A stretch of 64,000 nt of DNA, from positions 142,428-206,427 of the forward strand of contig NZ_AXAI01000015.1 in the NCBI RefSeq assembly GCF_000472425.1. The letters run 5' to 3'. The notes under the pieces are model-generated. The model was not told where the DNA came from, ran no database searches, and was given only the letters and a program-made list of their open reading frames with translations. This document shows, one piece after another, positions 28,971 to 37,196 of the stretch (its first letter is position 1; each line of letters opens with the position of its first letter). Source of the DNA: Bradyrhizobium sp. Tv2a-2 (GTDB lineage Bacteria > Pseudomonadota > Alphaproteobacteria > Rhizobiales > Xanthobacteraceae). Position numbers and translations under genes: made by a program.

Positions 28971-29369
28971 ATGCGCATTCTGCAACCGGCCGAATGGTCC
29001 AAGCCCCGGGGCTTTTCGCACGGCCTCGAGTTTTCCGGCCCCGGCCGCTGGGTCATGCTGGCCGGGCAGACCGGCGGCGACGAGAAGGGCGATTACGCGC
29101 CCGACATGGCAGCGCAGGTCGCGACCGCACTCAAGCGCATCGTCAAGCTCCTGGGTGAAGCGGGCGCCGGGCCTGAGCACATTGTGCGCCTGACCTGGTA
29201 CCTCACGAGCCGCAGCGAATATCAAGCTGCCGGCCCTGGCATTGGCGCGGCCTGGAAGGAGACGCTGGGTCGCAATTTTCCGCCCTCGACCTTGCTCTAT
29301 ATCGACGGGCTCGTGGATGAACGCGCCAAGGTCGAGATCGAAGTGACGGCGTTCGTGCCGGGGGCTTGA
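28971..29369 (+). CDS. RidA-family protein
   Basis: A 132-aa protein of the RidA/YjgF/UK114 family: VMLAGQTGGDEKGDYAPDM, LTWYLTSRSEYQAAG, and GRNFPPSTLLYIDGLVDERAKVEIE-type ending. Family members deaminate reactive enamine/imine intermediates such as those from threonine dehydratase. The usual catalytic Arg position is occupied by a Leu/Tyr context here (STLLYIDGL), so true deaminase activity is uncertain. It has a good ribosome site (AGGGAG). A 66-aa gene follows 9 bp downstream. Confidence 0.85.
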   Translation: MRILQPAEWSKPRGFSHGLEFSGPGRWVMLAGQTGGDEKGDYAPDMAAQVATALKRIVKLLGEAGAGPEHIVRLTWYLTSRSEYQAAGPGIGAAWKETLGRNFPPSTLLYIDGLVDERAKVEIEVTAFVPGA

Positions 29370-29378
29370 GGGGCCGCA

Positions 29379-29579
29379 ATGAACAAGCGCAAGACTTCAG
29401 CCGATTTCGTCACGGCGTTCGCAACCGGCTGGCCTGAGCAGGAGCCGCATGTCCTGATCCTGTCGCTCACCACGGCCAAGGGCGTGCAGGACTTTGCACT
29501 AACCAAGGATCAGGCGCTTCTGATCGCGAAGACCATGAAGCAGACGGCCGAGCAACTGGCTAAGCCGAAAGTGGTTTAA
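29379..29579 (+). CDS. hypothetical 66-aa protein
   Basis: A short protein (MNKRKTSADFVTAFATGWPE, later LTKDQALLIAKTMKQTAEQL) with an amphipathic helical C-terminus. It starts 9 bp after the RidA gene with GAGGGG upstream, so co-translation is likely. The fold is unknown. Confidence 0.65.
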   Translation: MNKRKTSADFVTAFATGWPEQEPHVLILSLTTAKGVQDFALTKDQALLIAKTMKQTAEQLAKPKVV

Positions 29580-29583
29580 GGTC

Positions 29584-29678
29584 TAAAGCGCGATGAGATT
29601 TGGTTGAATCGTCATCGCGCTTTTGATTGAGCATGATCTTTTCGGAAAACCGCTACACACTTTTCCGGATCATGCTTT
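29584..29678. repeat. interspersed repeat family R1, copy 2
   Basis: Reads AAGCGCGATGAGATTTGGTT and ATCGTCATCGCGCTTTTGAT, then GAAAACCGCTACACACTTTT. It has the same layout and nearly the same sequence as 9004-9103. It lies between the 66-aa gene and the ilvE stop. Confidence 0.85.
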
Positions 29679-29693
29679 GTCGGGTTGGCCGGA

Positions 29694-30794
29694 CTATCCG
29701 ATCCGGCGGACCCAGTCGAACTCGTCGGCGATATCGCCGCGCTGGATGCCGACCAGCTTCGCCTTGATCGCGGTCGTGACCGGCCCGGTTGAGCCGTCGG
29801 CGATCACGATGTCGCCTTTGCTGCTCTTGATCTTGCCGATCGGGGCGACGACGGCGGCCGTGCCGCAGGCGAACGCCTCCTTTAGCCTGCCGCTCGCGGC
29901 ATCCGCGCGCCACTGGTCCATCGCATAGCGCTCCTCGCGGACGGTGCGGCCCTCCTTGCGCGCCAGTGTGATGATGGCGTCGCGGGTGATGCCCGGCAGG
30001 ATCGTGCCGGAGAGCGGCGGCGTCACCAGCGAGCCGTCGTTCATCACCAGGAAGACGTTCATGCCGCCGAGCTCTTCGACCCAGCGATGCTCGGCCGCGT
30101 CGAGGAACACGACCTGGTCGCAGCCGTTCTCCATGGCTTCGGCCTGCGCGAGCAGGCTCGCTGCATAATTGCCGCCGCATTTGACCGCGCCCGTGCCGCC
30201 CTCGGCGGCGCGGGTGTAGCGGTCGGAGAGCCACACGGTCACAGGCTTCTCGCCGCCCTTGAAGTAGGAGCCGACGGAGCTTGCGATCAGGATGAACAGA
30301 TATTCGTGGGACGGCCGGACGCCGAGGAAGGCTTCGGTTGCGAACATGAAGGGCCGCAGATAGAGGCTGCCGTCGCCCTTCGGGATCCAAGCGGAATCGA
30401 TCTTCACCAGTTCGTCCACGGCCTGCAGGAACACGGCTTCGGGCAGGTCCGGCATGCTCATGCGAGCGGCCGATGCCTGGAAGCGGCGCGCGTTCTGCTC
30501 TGGACGGAACAGCGCGATGGAGCCGTCGCCGAGATTATAGGCCTTCAGGCCTTCGAAGATTTCCTGCCCATAGTGCAGGACGGCGGCGGCTGGATCGAGT
30601 GGGATCGGCGCGCGGGCACTCACCTCAGCGTTGTGCCAGCCGCGGTCCTTCGTCCAGCGGATCGTCACCATGTGGTCCGTGAAGACCTTGCCGAAGCCCG
30701 GATCCTTCAACAAGTCCGCCCTGACGTCGGCCGCCACCGGCCGGTCCGTTGGGCGGCGGGAGAAGGTGAAGGCGGTCTTGGAATGGGCATTCAT
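29694..30794 (-). CDS. ilvE: branched-chain amino acid aminotransferase
   Basis: A 366-aa PLP-dependent fold-type IV aminotransferase for Leu, Ile and Val. The PLP Lys is in GAVKCGGNYAASLLAQ. Other family blocks are LHYGQEIFEGLKAY, YLRPFMFATEAFLGV, EELGGMNVFLV and LSGTILPGITRDAII. This matches the longer bacterial BCAT type (about 360 aa). It stands alone on the minus strand. Confidence 0.95.
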   Translation of the reverse strand: MNAHSKTAFTFSRRPTDRPVAADVRADLLKDPGFGKVFTDHMVTIRWTKDRGWHNAEVSARAPIPLDPAAAVLHYGQEIFEGLKAYNLGDGSIALFRPEQNARRFQASAARMSMPDLPEAVFLQAVDELVKIDSAWIPKGDGSLYLRPFMFATEAFLGVRPSHEYLFILIASSVGSYFKGGEKPVTVWLSDRYTRAAEGGTGAVKCGGNYAASLLAQAEAMENGCDQVVFLDAAEHRWVEELGGMNVFLVMNDGSLVTPPLSGTILPGITRDAIITLARKEGRTVREERYAMDQWRADAASGRLKEAFACGTAAVVAPIGKIKSSKGDIVIADGSTGPVTTAIKAKLVGIQRGDIADEFDWVRRIG

Positions 30795-30969
30795 CGAAAA
30801 ATCCCTGCAAAGCGCGCGCGGGTCTCGCGCGGGGAATGGTTTCGATACGCCCTGTGCGGCTCAAGTCAAGCGTGCACCGGGAATGTCCGGTTGGCAGATT
30901 GGCAAGTTGAGACAACGGGCCGCGCGCATGCGCGTCCCGTTGTCTTTGTCCGTCCTGCTCTTGAGCGCG

Positions 30970-31521
30970 CTAGCGCGACAGCGCAATGTTGGCGGCACGG
31001 AATTGGCTGTCGGCCCGCATCGAAACCGACTGATGGGCTCCACGGGTGGCGAGCGCGATGCTGGCGTTGAAGCCACCGGTCGAGGCGACCACCTGGAAGC
31101 TGCCATTGCCGCCGCGGCCCTGCAGCGTGCCGCTGATATTTCGGCTGCTCTCGCTCCAGGTGCCGCTGACCGTGCCACCGGCCTCGGCCACGACGCGTCC
31201 TTCGAGATTGAACTTGTAGGCGTCGCTAGCGCAGGTCAGCACCAGGCTCAACTCAGGACCCGCGACGCCGTAAGTGGCGCGGCAGCGGAGGCGCTCGGTC
31301 GAGCCGTCGTCGAGCGTCACGGTGCCGCCGCCGGCCCAGCGACCGGCCATGCCGGCGAAGGGGCCCGATTGCGCTTGCGCAGGAAGGGCGGAGAGCCCTG
31401 CGCCAAACAAAACGGCAGCCGCCACGAGCAGCCGCCGCGAGGTGGTTAAAAAATTCTCGCCAAAATTATTGCCGCGACGCTTCCCAGCGGCCGCTGCACG
31501 GTATCCCTGCTGAAGCCCCAT
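30970..31521 (-). CDS. secreted protein, unknown function
   Basis: About 183 aa. An N-terminal region with SRRLLVAAAVLFGAGLSALP resembles a signal peptide cleaved at AQA. A beta-rich domain follows (MAGRWAGGGTVTLDDGSTERLRCRAT, SGTWSESSRNISGTLQG). The start is uncertain: the ATG at 31521 overlaps the upstream gene by 56 bp, and only a GTG inside the signal region is otherwise available. It resembles the smaller neighbouring secreted protein in its GRW and glycine-rich strand pattern. The two may be diverged partners. Confidence 0.65.
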   Translation of the reverse strand: MGLQQGYRAAAAGKRRGNNFGENFLTTSRRLLVAAAVLFGAGLSALPAQAQSGPFAGMAGRWAGGGTVTLDDGSTERLRCRATYGVAGPELSLVLTCASDAYKFNLEGRVVAEAGGTVSGTWSESSRNISGTLQGRGGNGSFQVVASTGGFNASIALATRGAHQSVSMRADSQFRAANIALSR

Positions 31522-31816
31522 TCCACTTACCCGATCCGGCGTTGCCATTGAGTTGTCCGTTCGCATAAGCACCGTTGATTGAAACGCGCACAAGTCCCTC
31601 GCGTCCGATGCTGCCGGAGACGTTCTGGCCGGCGGCGGAAATCTTACCGTCCGTGACGGTAAGCGTCGAGCTTGCGGAGGGCTCACAGCTGCCGCTCTTG
31701 GTCACGATCGTGACATGCCAGAGGCCGTCATATGCTGACTGGGCAAAGGCCGGAGCGGTCGCGCCGACCGCGAGAACGGAAGCACAAAAATACGCAAGCC
31801 TGCGATTGAGACGCAT
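31466..31816 (-). CDS. secreted protein, unknown function
   Basis: A 116-aa protein with signal peptide MRLNRRLAYFCASVLAVGA cleaved near AFAQS. The beta-rich mature domain contains YDGLWHVTIVTKSGSCE, then SGSIGREGLVRVSING and CSGRWEASRQ, including two Cys that may pair. It is probably the first gene of a two-gene unit with the overlapping downstream gene. Confidence 0.75.
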   Translation of the reverse strand: MRLNRRLAYFCASVLAVGATAPAFAQSAYDGLWHVTIVTKSGSCEPSASSTLTVTDGKISAAGQNVSGSIGREGLVRVSINGAYANGQLNGNAGSGKWNGASAGIPCSGRWEASRQ

Positions 31817-32008
31817 AATTCAAATTTCCTTCAATGTGGTGTGATGACCGCCTTATTCGGGTCAAATGTGACGAAAATTTGCTGCGTTGCCATAATTTTG
31901 AAATATTAACGTAAATCCAATGGGTTAATACTCACCCGAGTCTGGTTTCGGAGGGCGGATTCTGGGGAAAAGCCGCCGTTTCGACAGGCATCTCGCAGCG
32001 CTTCAGAC

Positions 32009-32602
32009 TCAGTGCGGCGAGACACTCGGTGCCTTGGTCGCGAACTCTTCGTCCTGCGGCTTGGCAGGGAGTTCGTTGTAGGTCTTGGCGTAGTCGATGA
32101 CACGGGCGAGCAGTTTCTGGCCGAGCGGGGCCAATGCGCGCTCCCACAATTCGCGCGCGGTCTCGCCCTTCTTCACAAAGCACCACTCTTGCGCTGCGAT
32201 CGCGCCCGCATCCATGCGCTCGGCAAGGTGATAGACGGTGCCGCCGGCAATCGGATCGCCTTCTTTGATGGTCCATTCCACTGCAGCGATGCCGCGATGG
32301 CGGGGCAGCAGCGAGGGATGATAGCCAATGCCACCGAGTTTTGCGGCGGCCACGGCCTCCTTGGTGACGCGCGCGTGGCTGTGCGCGGCCACGATCAGGC
32401 CGGTGTTGGGCGCGATCTCGGAAGCGACCACGCGCTTCGGATCGGCCTGCACCACGACCTCGACGCCGGCGGCGCGGGCGGCCGCGGCCAGGCGGTCCTC
32501 GCCGTCATGCACTACGACGCGTGCGATCTCGACCCCGTGCTCCCTGAACATGTTGAAGGTGCTCACGCCGAAATGGCGGGAGCCGACGAGGGTGATCCGC
32601 AT
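32009..32602 (-). CDS. formyltransferase-family protein
   Basis: A 197-aa protein with the formyl-transferase N-domain fold: MRITLVGSRHFGVSTFNMF, then GYHPSLLPRHRGIAAVEWTI containing the SLLP(R)HRG signature and catalytic-region His, and AGAIAAQEW. It is shorter than methionyl-tRNA formyltransferase and lacks its C-terminal domain. It resembles stand-alone formyltransferases acting on small metabolites or sugars. A structured RNA with a terminator lies 200 bp upstream on the same strand. Confidence 0.8.
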   Translation of the reverse strand: MRITLVGSRHFGVSTFNMFREHGVEIARVVVHDGEDRLAAAARAAGVEVVVQADPKRVVASEIAPNTGLIVAAHSHARVTKEAVAAAKLGGIGYHPSLLPRHRGIAAVEWTIKEGDPIAGGTVYHLAERMDAGAIAAQEWCFVKKGETARELWERALAPLGQKLLARVIDYAKTYNELPAKPQDEEFATKAPSVSPH

Positions 32603-32800
32603 GGTGTTCCTTTCACGGACGGGAAGAACTTGCCGGTCGATAGCACGCCGTTGCGGCGGCCGTGGTCGTTGCAGCCGTCGTTATCAACAAGCGGCTTTGC
32701 GACGAGAGATCAAGTTTTTTGCAAACAGCTTAAGCGGAGGTAGCGAGTTCCGGTTTTCAAACCAGGCAAAGACAGTTCTTTAAGTGTCTGATGCCAATAT

Positions 32801-32940
32801 AAAAAGGCCGCACCGCCGCGCGGCCGGATAGCCGGGCGCCGCGCCTGTCAAAGAACCTACCCCAGGGCACGCGCGCTCGGCTATTTGCCGTTTGACTCCA
32901 GCACGCGGCCCTTCGGCCGCGCACCAGTCTCCGAAACGGC
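32801..32940 (-). ncRNA. candidate structured RNA with three stem-loops and a terminator
   Basis: On the minus strand three consecutive stems are visible. GCCGTTT/AAACGGC (32934-32940 with 32886-32892) encloses CGCGGCC-GAAG-GGCCGCG. ATAGCCG/CGGCTAT (about 32828-32834 with 32878-32884) continues into a long GC helix with a 20-nt loop. GGCCGC/GCGGCC (32806-32825) is followed by a run of five T. There is no ORF across it. It could be a free small RNA, or the leader of the formyltransferase gene 200 bp downstream. Confidence 0.5.
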
Positions 32941-33101
32941 TTCTGCTTTAAGGCAAGATGCCTCCGGTGACGAGCCTGAATCGGAACCGCGCGGGCAAAG
33001 CTCTATCGTGGGCCCAGCACGTGCCAGACGAGTGCGAGCACCGCGACCAGCAGCAAGGCCATGATCAGGCGGTGCCAGTTTCCTTTCATCTGATTTGCGT
33101 A

Positions 33102-33497
33102 CTAGTCAGAGGATTCCAGGCGCCGCACCGTCACGAGAGCCTCGCGGCACAATTGGGCGAACCAGATCAGGAGCGTGCTGCCCAGTAGAAACAGGGTGAA
33201 GTTGTTGTAGTCGGCCAGTGTCAACGGGCCGAACTCGAATTCCGGCGGCATGAAGCCCCACCAGACGATCGGAACTGCGAGAAGGGCTGCGCAGGCACCG
33301 GCGGGAACGCCAGCGAGCAGGCTCGCCAACAGCACGGCCGGAAGGAAGGTTGCGAAGTAGACGGTGGCGCCCAACCAATCCAGCAGCATGCGCAGGCCAA
33401 CCGCAGCGCCAAGCACGGACAGTACGACCATGAATGCCGCAGTCGACCACGGCCTGAATTTCAGGATTCGATGAACGGTCTGGACTCCATTGCTCAA
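33102..33497 (-). CDS. membrane protein resembling DUF4118 sensor domain
   Basis: A 131-aa protein with about four hydrophobic segments (AAFMVVLSVLGAAVGLRMLLDW, VYFATFLPAVLLASLLAG, AACAALLAVPIVWWGFMPP-like, FTLFLLGSTLLIWFAQL). This resembles the DUF4118 four-helix module found at the N-terminus of sensor kinases. No kinase domain follows, so it is stand-alone or truncated. The start appears to be TTG and is uncertain. Confidence 0.6.
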   Translation of the reverse strand: MSNGVQTVHRILKFRPWSTAAFMVVLSVLGAAVGLRMLLDWLGATVYFATFLPAVLLASLLAGVPAGACAALLAVPIVWWGFMPPEFEFGPLTLADYNNFTLFLLGSTLLIWFAQLCREALVTVRRLESSD

Positions 33498-33903
33498 CGC
33501 TTCGCCCCCGGCTCTTTTTATTGAGCGAGCCGCCCCAACCGGCCGCGCGCGATAGCGTTAGCGCCGGTGCAAAGGTTCTGCAACAGGGAAGGGAACTGCT
33601 GCAGTGCGGCTGAGCAATTGCGAAATAAGCAGGCAACTCGTCTACGTTTCGAGAAAGCGACCTGAGGCGCGACCATGCGCGGCTTGGTTGCTTAGTGGAC
33701 AGATCGGCCGCGCGCGCTGAATTACGCTTGTTTCTGGGCTCCGGTGCGTGACGCTGCGGAGACTCGCTTGACTTGCTCCCCGCTTGCGCTCGTCGCAGCG
33801 GGGATTTTTCTTTGTGGCTCGAGCCGCCCCACTCGTGTTGTGCGTCGCGCTACAGTGCTCGGTGCGGCTTTAAATCGCAGGGAGACAAAAAGCGCAGGGA
33901 GAC
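33498..33903. other. intergenic region with an orphan terminator
   Basis: No convincing gene. It contains a strong rho-independent terminator at 33777-33810 and a smaller CTCCG/CGGAG hairpin near 33740-33763. Confidence 0.5.
33777..33810 (+). terminator. orphan rho-independent terminator
   Basis: A perfect eight-base stem TCCCCGCT / AGCGGGGA followed by TTTTTCTTT on the plus strand. No plus-strand gene ends upstream, so it may close a small RNA beginning somewhere in 33640-33740. Confidence 0.7.
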
Positions 33904-34060
33904 AATTGAAGAAGCTATTCGCGGCAGTGCTGCTCTCGGGGAGCATCCTGAGTTTTGCCGCGGCCAATGCGGCCGACGGATGCGGTCCCGCACAACACGT
34001 CTCAAGGCATCCGTATCGTTGATGGCTAGGGTTTCACGCCGCGTAGCATGCGCGCCGAAC
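33904..34060 (+). pseudogene. decayed Cys-rich secreted protein gene
   Basis: A TTG or lost start gives KKLFAAVLLSGSILSFAA and then NAADGCGP, a signal peptide and mature start matching the intact gene at 56329 (TAADGCGP). After GCGP the frame shifts. In the other frame HNTSQGIRIVDG continues the family pattern (compare CHATVSGACVIDG), followed by TAG where the intact copy has Trp. So it appears to carry a frameshift and a nonsense change. Confidence 0.55.
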
Positions 34061-34184
34061 GCCCCTGGACGACATGGCAAAACCGCCATGCAATGTCGGA
34101 TTCCTCGGGAAACTTGGGGGTCTGTTTCCCGAACTGGGGCTGCACTTGCCGAATGTCTGGCCGTTGCAGTGCTTGCCAACGCAG

Positions 34185-34271
34185 CTAGTGCGTCTGGTAG
34201 GCCTCGATGGCGTGCGCGATGAAGATACCCGCGCTGAACATTCCGATCAGTGCCGTTGCGACCTCGATCAT
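34185..34271 (-). CDS. 28-aa membrane micro-protein (MIE...HAIEAY family), copy 1
   Basis: Encodes MIEVATALIGMFSAGIFIAH, then AIEAYQTH. A single hydrophobic helix is followed by a polar tail. A GAGGA ribosome site lies 8 bp upstream. A second member at 56626-56709 shares MIE, SA.IF, HAIEAY and the same position, convergent to the Cys-rich secreted gene. Shared pairing and protein-level similarity support real coding. Confidence 0.6.
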   Translation of the reverse strand: MIEVATALIGMFSAGIFIAHAIEAYQTH

Positions 34272-34547
34272 TGTACTCGTCCTCAACGCTGGTCCCTGCT
34301 TCTCTTGATAAGGTTCTTAGCGGCCTCCCGGTTTCAGGACGATTTCGTCAATCGCTAAAAATGGTTTCGTCGTCCGTGTCGCGGCCTTGCCGCCACCGGG
34401 TCCCAAGCTGCCGCGTCTCGCCGGCGCGCCCTTCTGGCGGAACGGACATGTGTGCACCGCAAAAATCCCGTGTAACTACGGGGTCGTTTGGCATGCGCTT
34501 CGCATCTAACTGCCTGAGCAATCCACTTATTCCAGCTTGGAGCACAC
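34272..34547. other. intergenic, nothing recognised
   Basis: No ORF with a ribosome site and no repeat shared with the rest of the window. Confidence 0.35.
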
Positions 34548-34691
34548 ATGGGTGAAGTGACCCGATTTGTCTCGAAGGCCGAGCTTGAGCGCGCGCGCCT
34601 GATCCGCGAAGCCCGCGCGATTTATGACAGCATTTTTCCGCCCGACGACCGCGCTGCAACCGAGCGGCGGGAACGGAGCGAAGAGCGGTAG
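34548..34691 (+). CDS. 47-aa conserved small protein
   Basis: Encodes MGEVTRFVSKAELERARLIR and EARAIYDSIFPPDDRAATER. I recognise this opening (MGE..RFVSK.E.ER.RLIREARAIYDSIFPP) as a short protein found repeatedly in Bradyrhizobium accessory DNA. It is helical and highly charged; function unknown. This copy is shorter than I remember others to be and may have a truncated C-terminus. Confidence 0.55.
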   Translation: MGEVTRFVSKAELERARLIREARAIYDSIFPPDDRAATERRERSEER

Positions 34692-34931
34692 CAGGGTGGG
34701 TGATCAGGCAGGCCGCGGCCGGCCCGCGGAACGCGATCGCGCAGAGCCGGCGCCAGGGTCTTCTGTTTCCCGAAGTGTCGACACGCCCGCGTGAGAGGAG
34801 GGCGATTGTGCCGCTGTGCGGGCATGGCTCGCGGAGCGAGTAACGTATTTGGCCCGCTTCTTGCTGAGAATTGGCACGGGCAGGACGCGAACAAGGAGGT
34901 GCTACCGACAACAACGCTGGAAGCTTGAGCC

Positions 34932-35288
34932 ATGTCCGCTTTGATCCGATTATCCGTCGGCTTTGCCATCCTCGTGGTCGCTGCGCAGCACGCGCACGCC
35001 CGCGACCCCGATGGCAGATATGCCAACTCTCCGCTGCATGCCTGGTTCGAGCAGCTCGCAAGCAAGAAGGGACGCTGCTGCTCCGACGCCGATGGCCGGG
35101 CGCTGTCGGATGTCGATTGGACCTCGCATGACGGTCACTACCGCGTGCAGATCGACGGCGAATGGGTCGACGTGCCCGATGAGGCCCTGATCACCGAACC
35201 CAACCGCGCCGGTCCAACGATGGTCTGGCCGACCTGGCTCGATGGCCATCCGCAAGTGCGCTGCTTCCTGCCCGGCGGCATGGGCTGA
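34932..35288 (+). CDS. secreted protein, unknown function
   Basis: A 118-aa protein with signal peptide MSALIRLSVGFAILVVAAQH cleaved near AHA. The mature part begins RDPDGRYANSPLHAWFEQL and holds KKGRCCSDADG and VRCFLPGGMG; three Cys suggest disulfide or metal binding. It is a conserved hypothetical of rhizobia as I recall. It has ribosome site AAGGAGG, about 35 bp upstream, so translation may start elsewhere in that interval. Confidence 0.75.
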   Translation: MSALIRLSVGFAILVVAAQHAHARDPDGRYANSPLHAWFEQLASKKGRCCSDADGRALSDVDWTSHDGHYRVQIDGEWVDVPDEALITEPNRAGPTMVWPTWLDGHPQVRCFLPGGMG

Positions 35289-35429
35289 TCAAGCGGCGCA
35301 TATGCACGCAGTGGGACTGCAACGCAGTTACGTGCGAGAAATGCCGCGCTCGCGCGACCGCTGAAGGTCGGCGCGGCGGTGGCCTCGGGTCATTTACCGG
35401 CGGGAAAGACTTGTGCCGTTAAATGCGGC

Positions 35430-35747
35430 ATGGGGTTGCTGAAGCTGGAAGTTCGAGACAGGCATGGGAAGCTGTTGCCGCAGTTCTGCGATGACGTCCT
35501 TGATCAAAAGCTTCCCGTCGATCACACGCGTTTGGCGCAATCGTTCCTGCAATTGATCCGTAGCGGCGGCGCTCAGGAGATCGCGCACAGCGTCCACTTC
35601 CTGCGCGAAGGCCGGGAAATCGGATTTTGGTCGCTCGACCGCGACGGCCTGGAGGCGGTGGTTGCCACGGCGAGGCAGCTCGAGGCAACCAAACAGCGTC
35701 CACAGCCGCGTCTCCGCCTCGTGCATTCGCGCGGCTGCCAATCCTGA
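35430..35747 (+). CDS. hypothetical 105-aa protein
   Basis: Begins MGLLKLEVRDRHGKLLP and continues VDHTRLAQSFLQLIRSGGAQ and EIGFWSLDRDGLEAVVATAR. Third codon positions are GC-rich on this strand, whereas the complementary frame is less protein-like. The start is uncertain (an upstream GTG at 35379 is possible); there is no clear ribosome site and no known domain. Confidence 0.5.
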   Translation: MGLLKLEVRDRHGKLLPQFCDDVLDQKLPVDHTRLAQSFLQLIRSGGAQEIAHSVHFLREGREIGFWSLDRDGLEAVVATARQLEATKQRPQPRLRLVHSRGCQS

Positions 35748-35826
35748 TCGTTGCCCGCACCTTTCGGAGTTCGGCCCGCCATCATCCGTCAACCCGGCGT
35801 CTTCATCTCGTCGAGATGCTGCCAAC

Positions 35827-35976
35827 CTAACCGGCGGACAGCGTCCTCGGTGGATCGTACAGATCGAAAATCCGGTTGAGCCCATATACAGCGCCAATGG
35901 ACAGCAGCACTCCGACAACGAGAGCCGCCGTGGTCGCCAGCACGAATTCCTTGACGTCGATTGCTTTTCGAGACAT
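35827..35976 (-). CDS. 49-aa single-pass membrane protein
   Basis: Encodes MSRKAIDVKEFVLATTAALV, VGVLLSIGAVYGLNRIFDL, then YDPPRTLSAG. One hydrophobic helix is flanked by a charged N-terminus. GGAAGG sits just upstream of the ATG at 35976. Function unknown. Confidence 0.5.
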   Translation of the reverse strand: MSRKAIDVKEFVLATTAALVVGVLLSIGAVYGLNRIFDLYDPPRTLSAG

Positions 35977-36129
35977 CGGCCTTCCGCAGGATTGCTGGGC
36001 CTACCCCAAGTTGAATCAATCATGTTTTTCGTGATTCGAACATGTGGAACAGTACGAAGGCTGCGGCTGACTGCAGCTCGAGCCACGGCGAACCAAGCGA
36101 TAGGCGCTGTACAACGTGAAGAACCGCGC

Positions 36130-37140
36130 TCAGCCGCCCCGCGCCGGCTCCGCCATGATCTTCAGCCGCTGCGCCTGGGCGCATTCGTCCTCGATCTTGA
36201 AATAGCGCGCGACAGCCCGCGCGCCGACGTCGAGCGGATGGCGTTCGCCGGGCCGTCGGTCGGCCAGCATCCGCAGCTTGTCGGCGGCACCGTTGAATTC
36301 GGACTGATTGTTGATGATGACGGTCGCGCCCGCGGCGGAGGCCAGCGCAGCTAGCCGGCGCTCGGACGCCAGATATTGGTCGAAATGCGCGACGTCGTTG
36401 GGGAAATTGAATTCCGTGCCGCCGGAATAGACTGCCGTCAGCGGCTTGCCCCGATCATGCACCTGGAAAATGCCGGAGATCGTTCCGGGCGTGTGACCCG
36501 GAGTCGCGTAGAGCGTGACCGTGCGGTTGCCGAGCGTGATTGTCATGCCGTCGGTGGCAACGATGTCCCGCTTCGGCTTGCCGGTCGGATAGCCATGGAG
36601 CGAGCCTTCGATGAGGTCCCAATCGCCTGTCACGATGTGCGCGCCGTAGCGCGACTGGAACAGGTAGGCCCCACCGGACTCGCCGCGATGGCCATGGGAG
36701 ACGATGACGTATTTCACCTTCGCCGGGTCAAGGCCCAGCTTCTGCATACCGCCGATCAGGAGGTCCTCGGCATCATAGACATTCGCCGTATCGTAGAGGA
36801 TGTAGCCGTCGCTTGACGTCAGCAGCCACGCGGACACGCTTTCGGTTCCCATCCAGTAGAGGTCATCGAACGCCTTCTTCGGCTGCATGTAGGTCGCCTT
36901 GCGATCCGGGTCCTCGCGCGGGGCAGGGGCGTCCAGAGGAGGCGCGCCGCGCTGCGGCGCAACACAGAGAGCCGTCACGAGGCCATAGAAGTCGGGTGTG
37001 TTGTCGCGGCCGCCCGCGGCACTCTTGCCCGCGGCGAGGTGGCCTTCGATGGTGTCCGGGACGGCCGGCGATTGGGTGCCGGCGGAGCTCAAGGTCAGGA
37101 GGGCCAGCATGCCGACGGTTCGGCGGATCGATGACTGCAT
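36130..37140 (-). CDS. metallo-beta-lactamase-fold protein, B3-like, with altered zinc ligands
   Basis: A 336-aa exported protein: signal peptide about MQSSIRRTVGMLALLTLSSA, then an MBL fold with WLLTSSDGYILYDTAN, SHGHRGESGGAYL, ATPGHTPGT and GATVIINNQSEFNG. The usual HxHxDH motif is here H149-G-H151-R-G153-E154, and the last His ligand appears replaced by Gln279 (NNQ for the expected NHP). His216 in PGHTPG is kept. So Zn1 ligands survive while Zn2 ligands are changed. It could be a beta-lactamase variant or another hydrolase. Confidence 0.8.
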   Translation of the reverse strand: MQSSIRRTVGMLALLTLSSAGTQSPAVPDTIEGHLAAGKSAAGGRDNTPDFYGLVTALCVAPQRGAPPLDAPAPREDPDRKATYMQPKKAFDDLYWMGTESVSAWLLTSSDGYILYDTANVYDAEDLLIGGMQKLGLDPAKVKYVIVSHGHRGESGGAYLFQSRYGAHIVTGDWDLIEGSLHGYPTGKPKRDIVATDGMTITLGNRTVTLYATPGHTPGTISGIFQVHDRGKPLTAVYSGGTEFNFPNDVAHFDQYLASERRLAALASAAGATVIINNQSEFNGAADKLRMLADRRPGERHPLDVGARAVARYFKIEDECAQAQRLKIMAEPARGG

Positions 37141-37196
37141 GGCGGCTCCTCATGTCTCTTTTTTGTTTTTGGTGCGCGGCAGAAGCGAGTGCACTT

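Noticed and set aside
32801..32940. 6S RNA, tmRNA or a folate riboswitch
   Set aside because: None of the conserved sequence blocks I remember for these RNAs are present; only generic structure supports the element.
35394..36086. 230-codon minus-strand frame
   Set aside because: Its downstream half is the complement of the more protein-like plus-strand gene, and its upstream half overlaps the 49-aa membrane gene in another frame.
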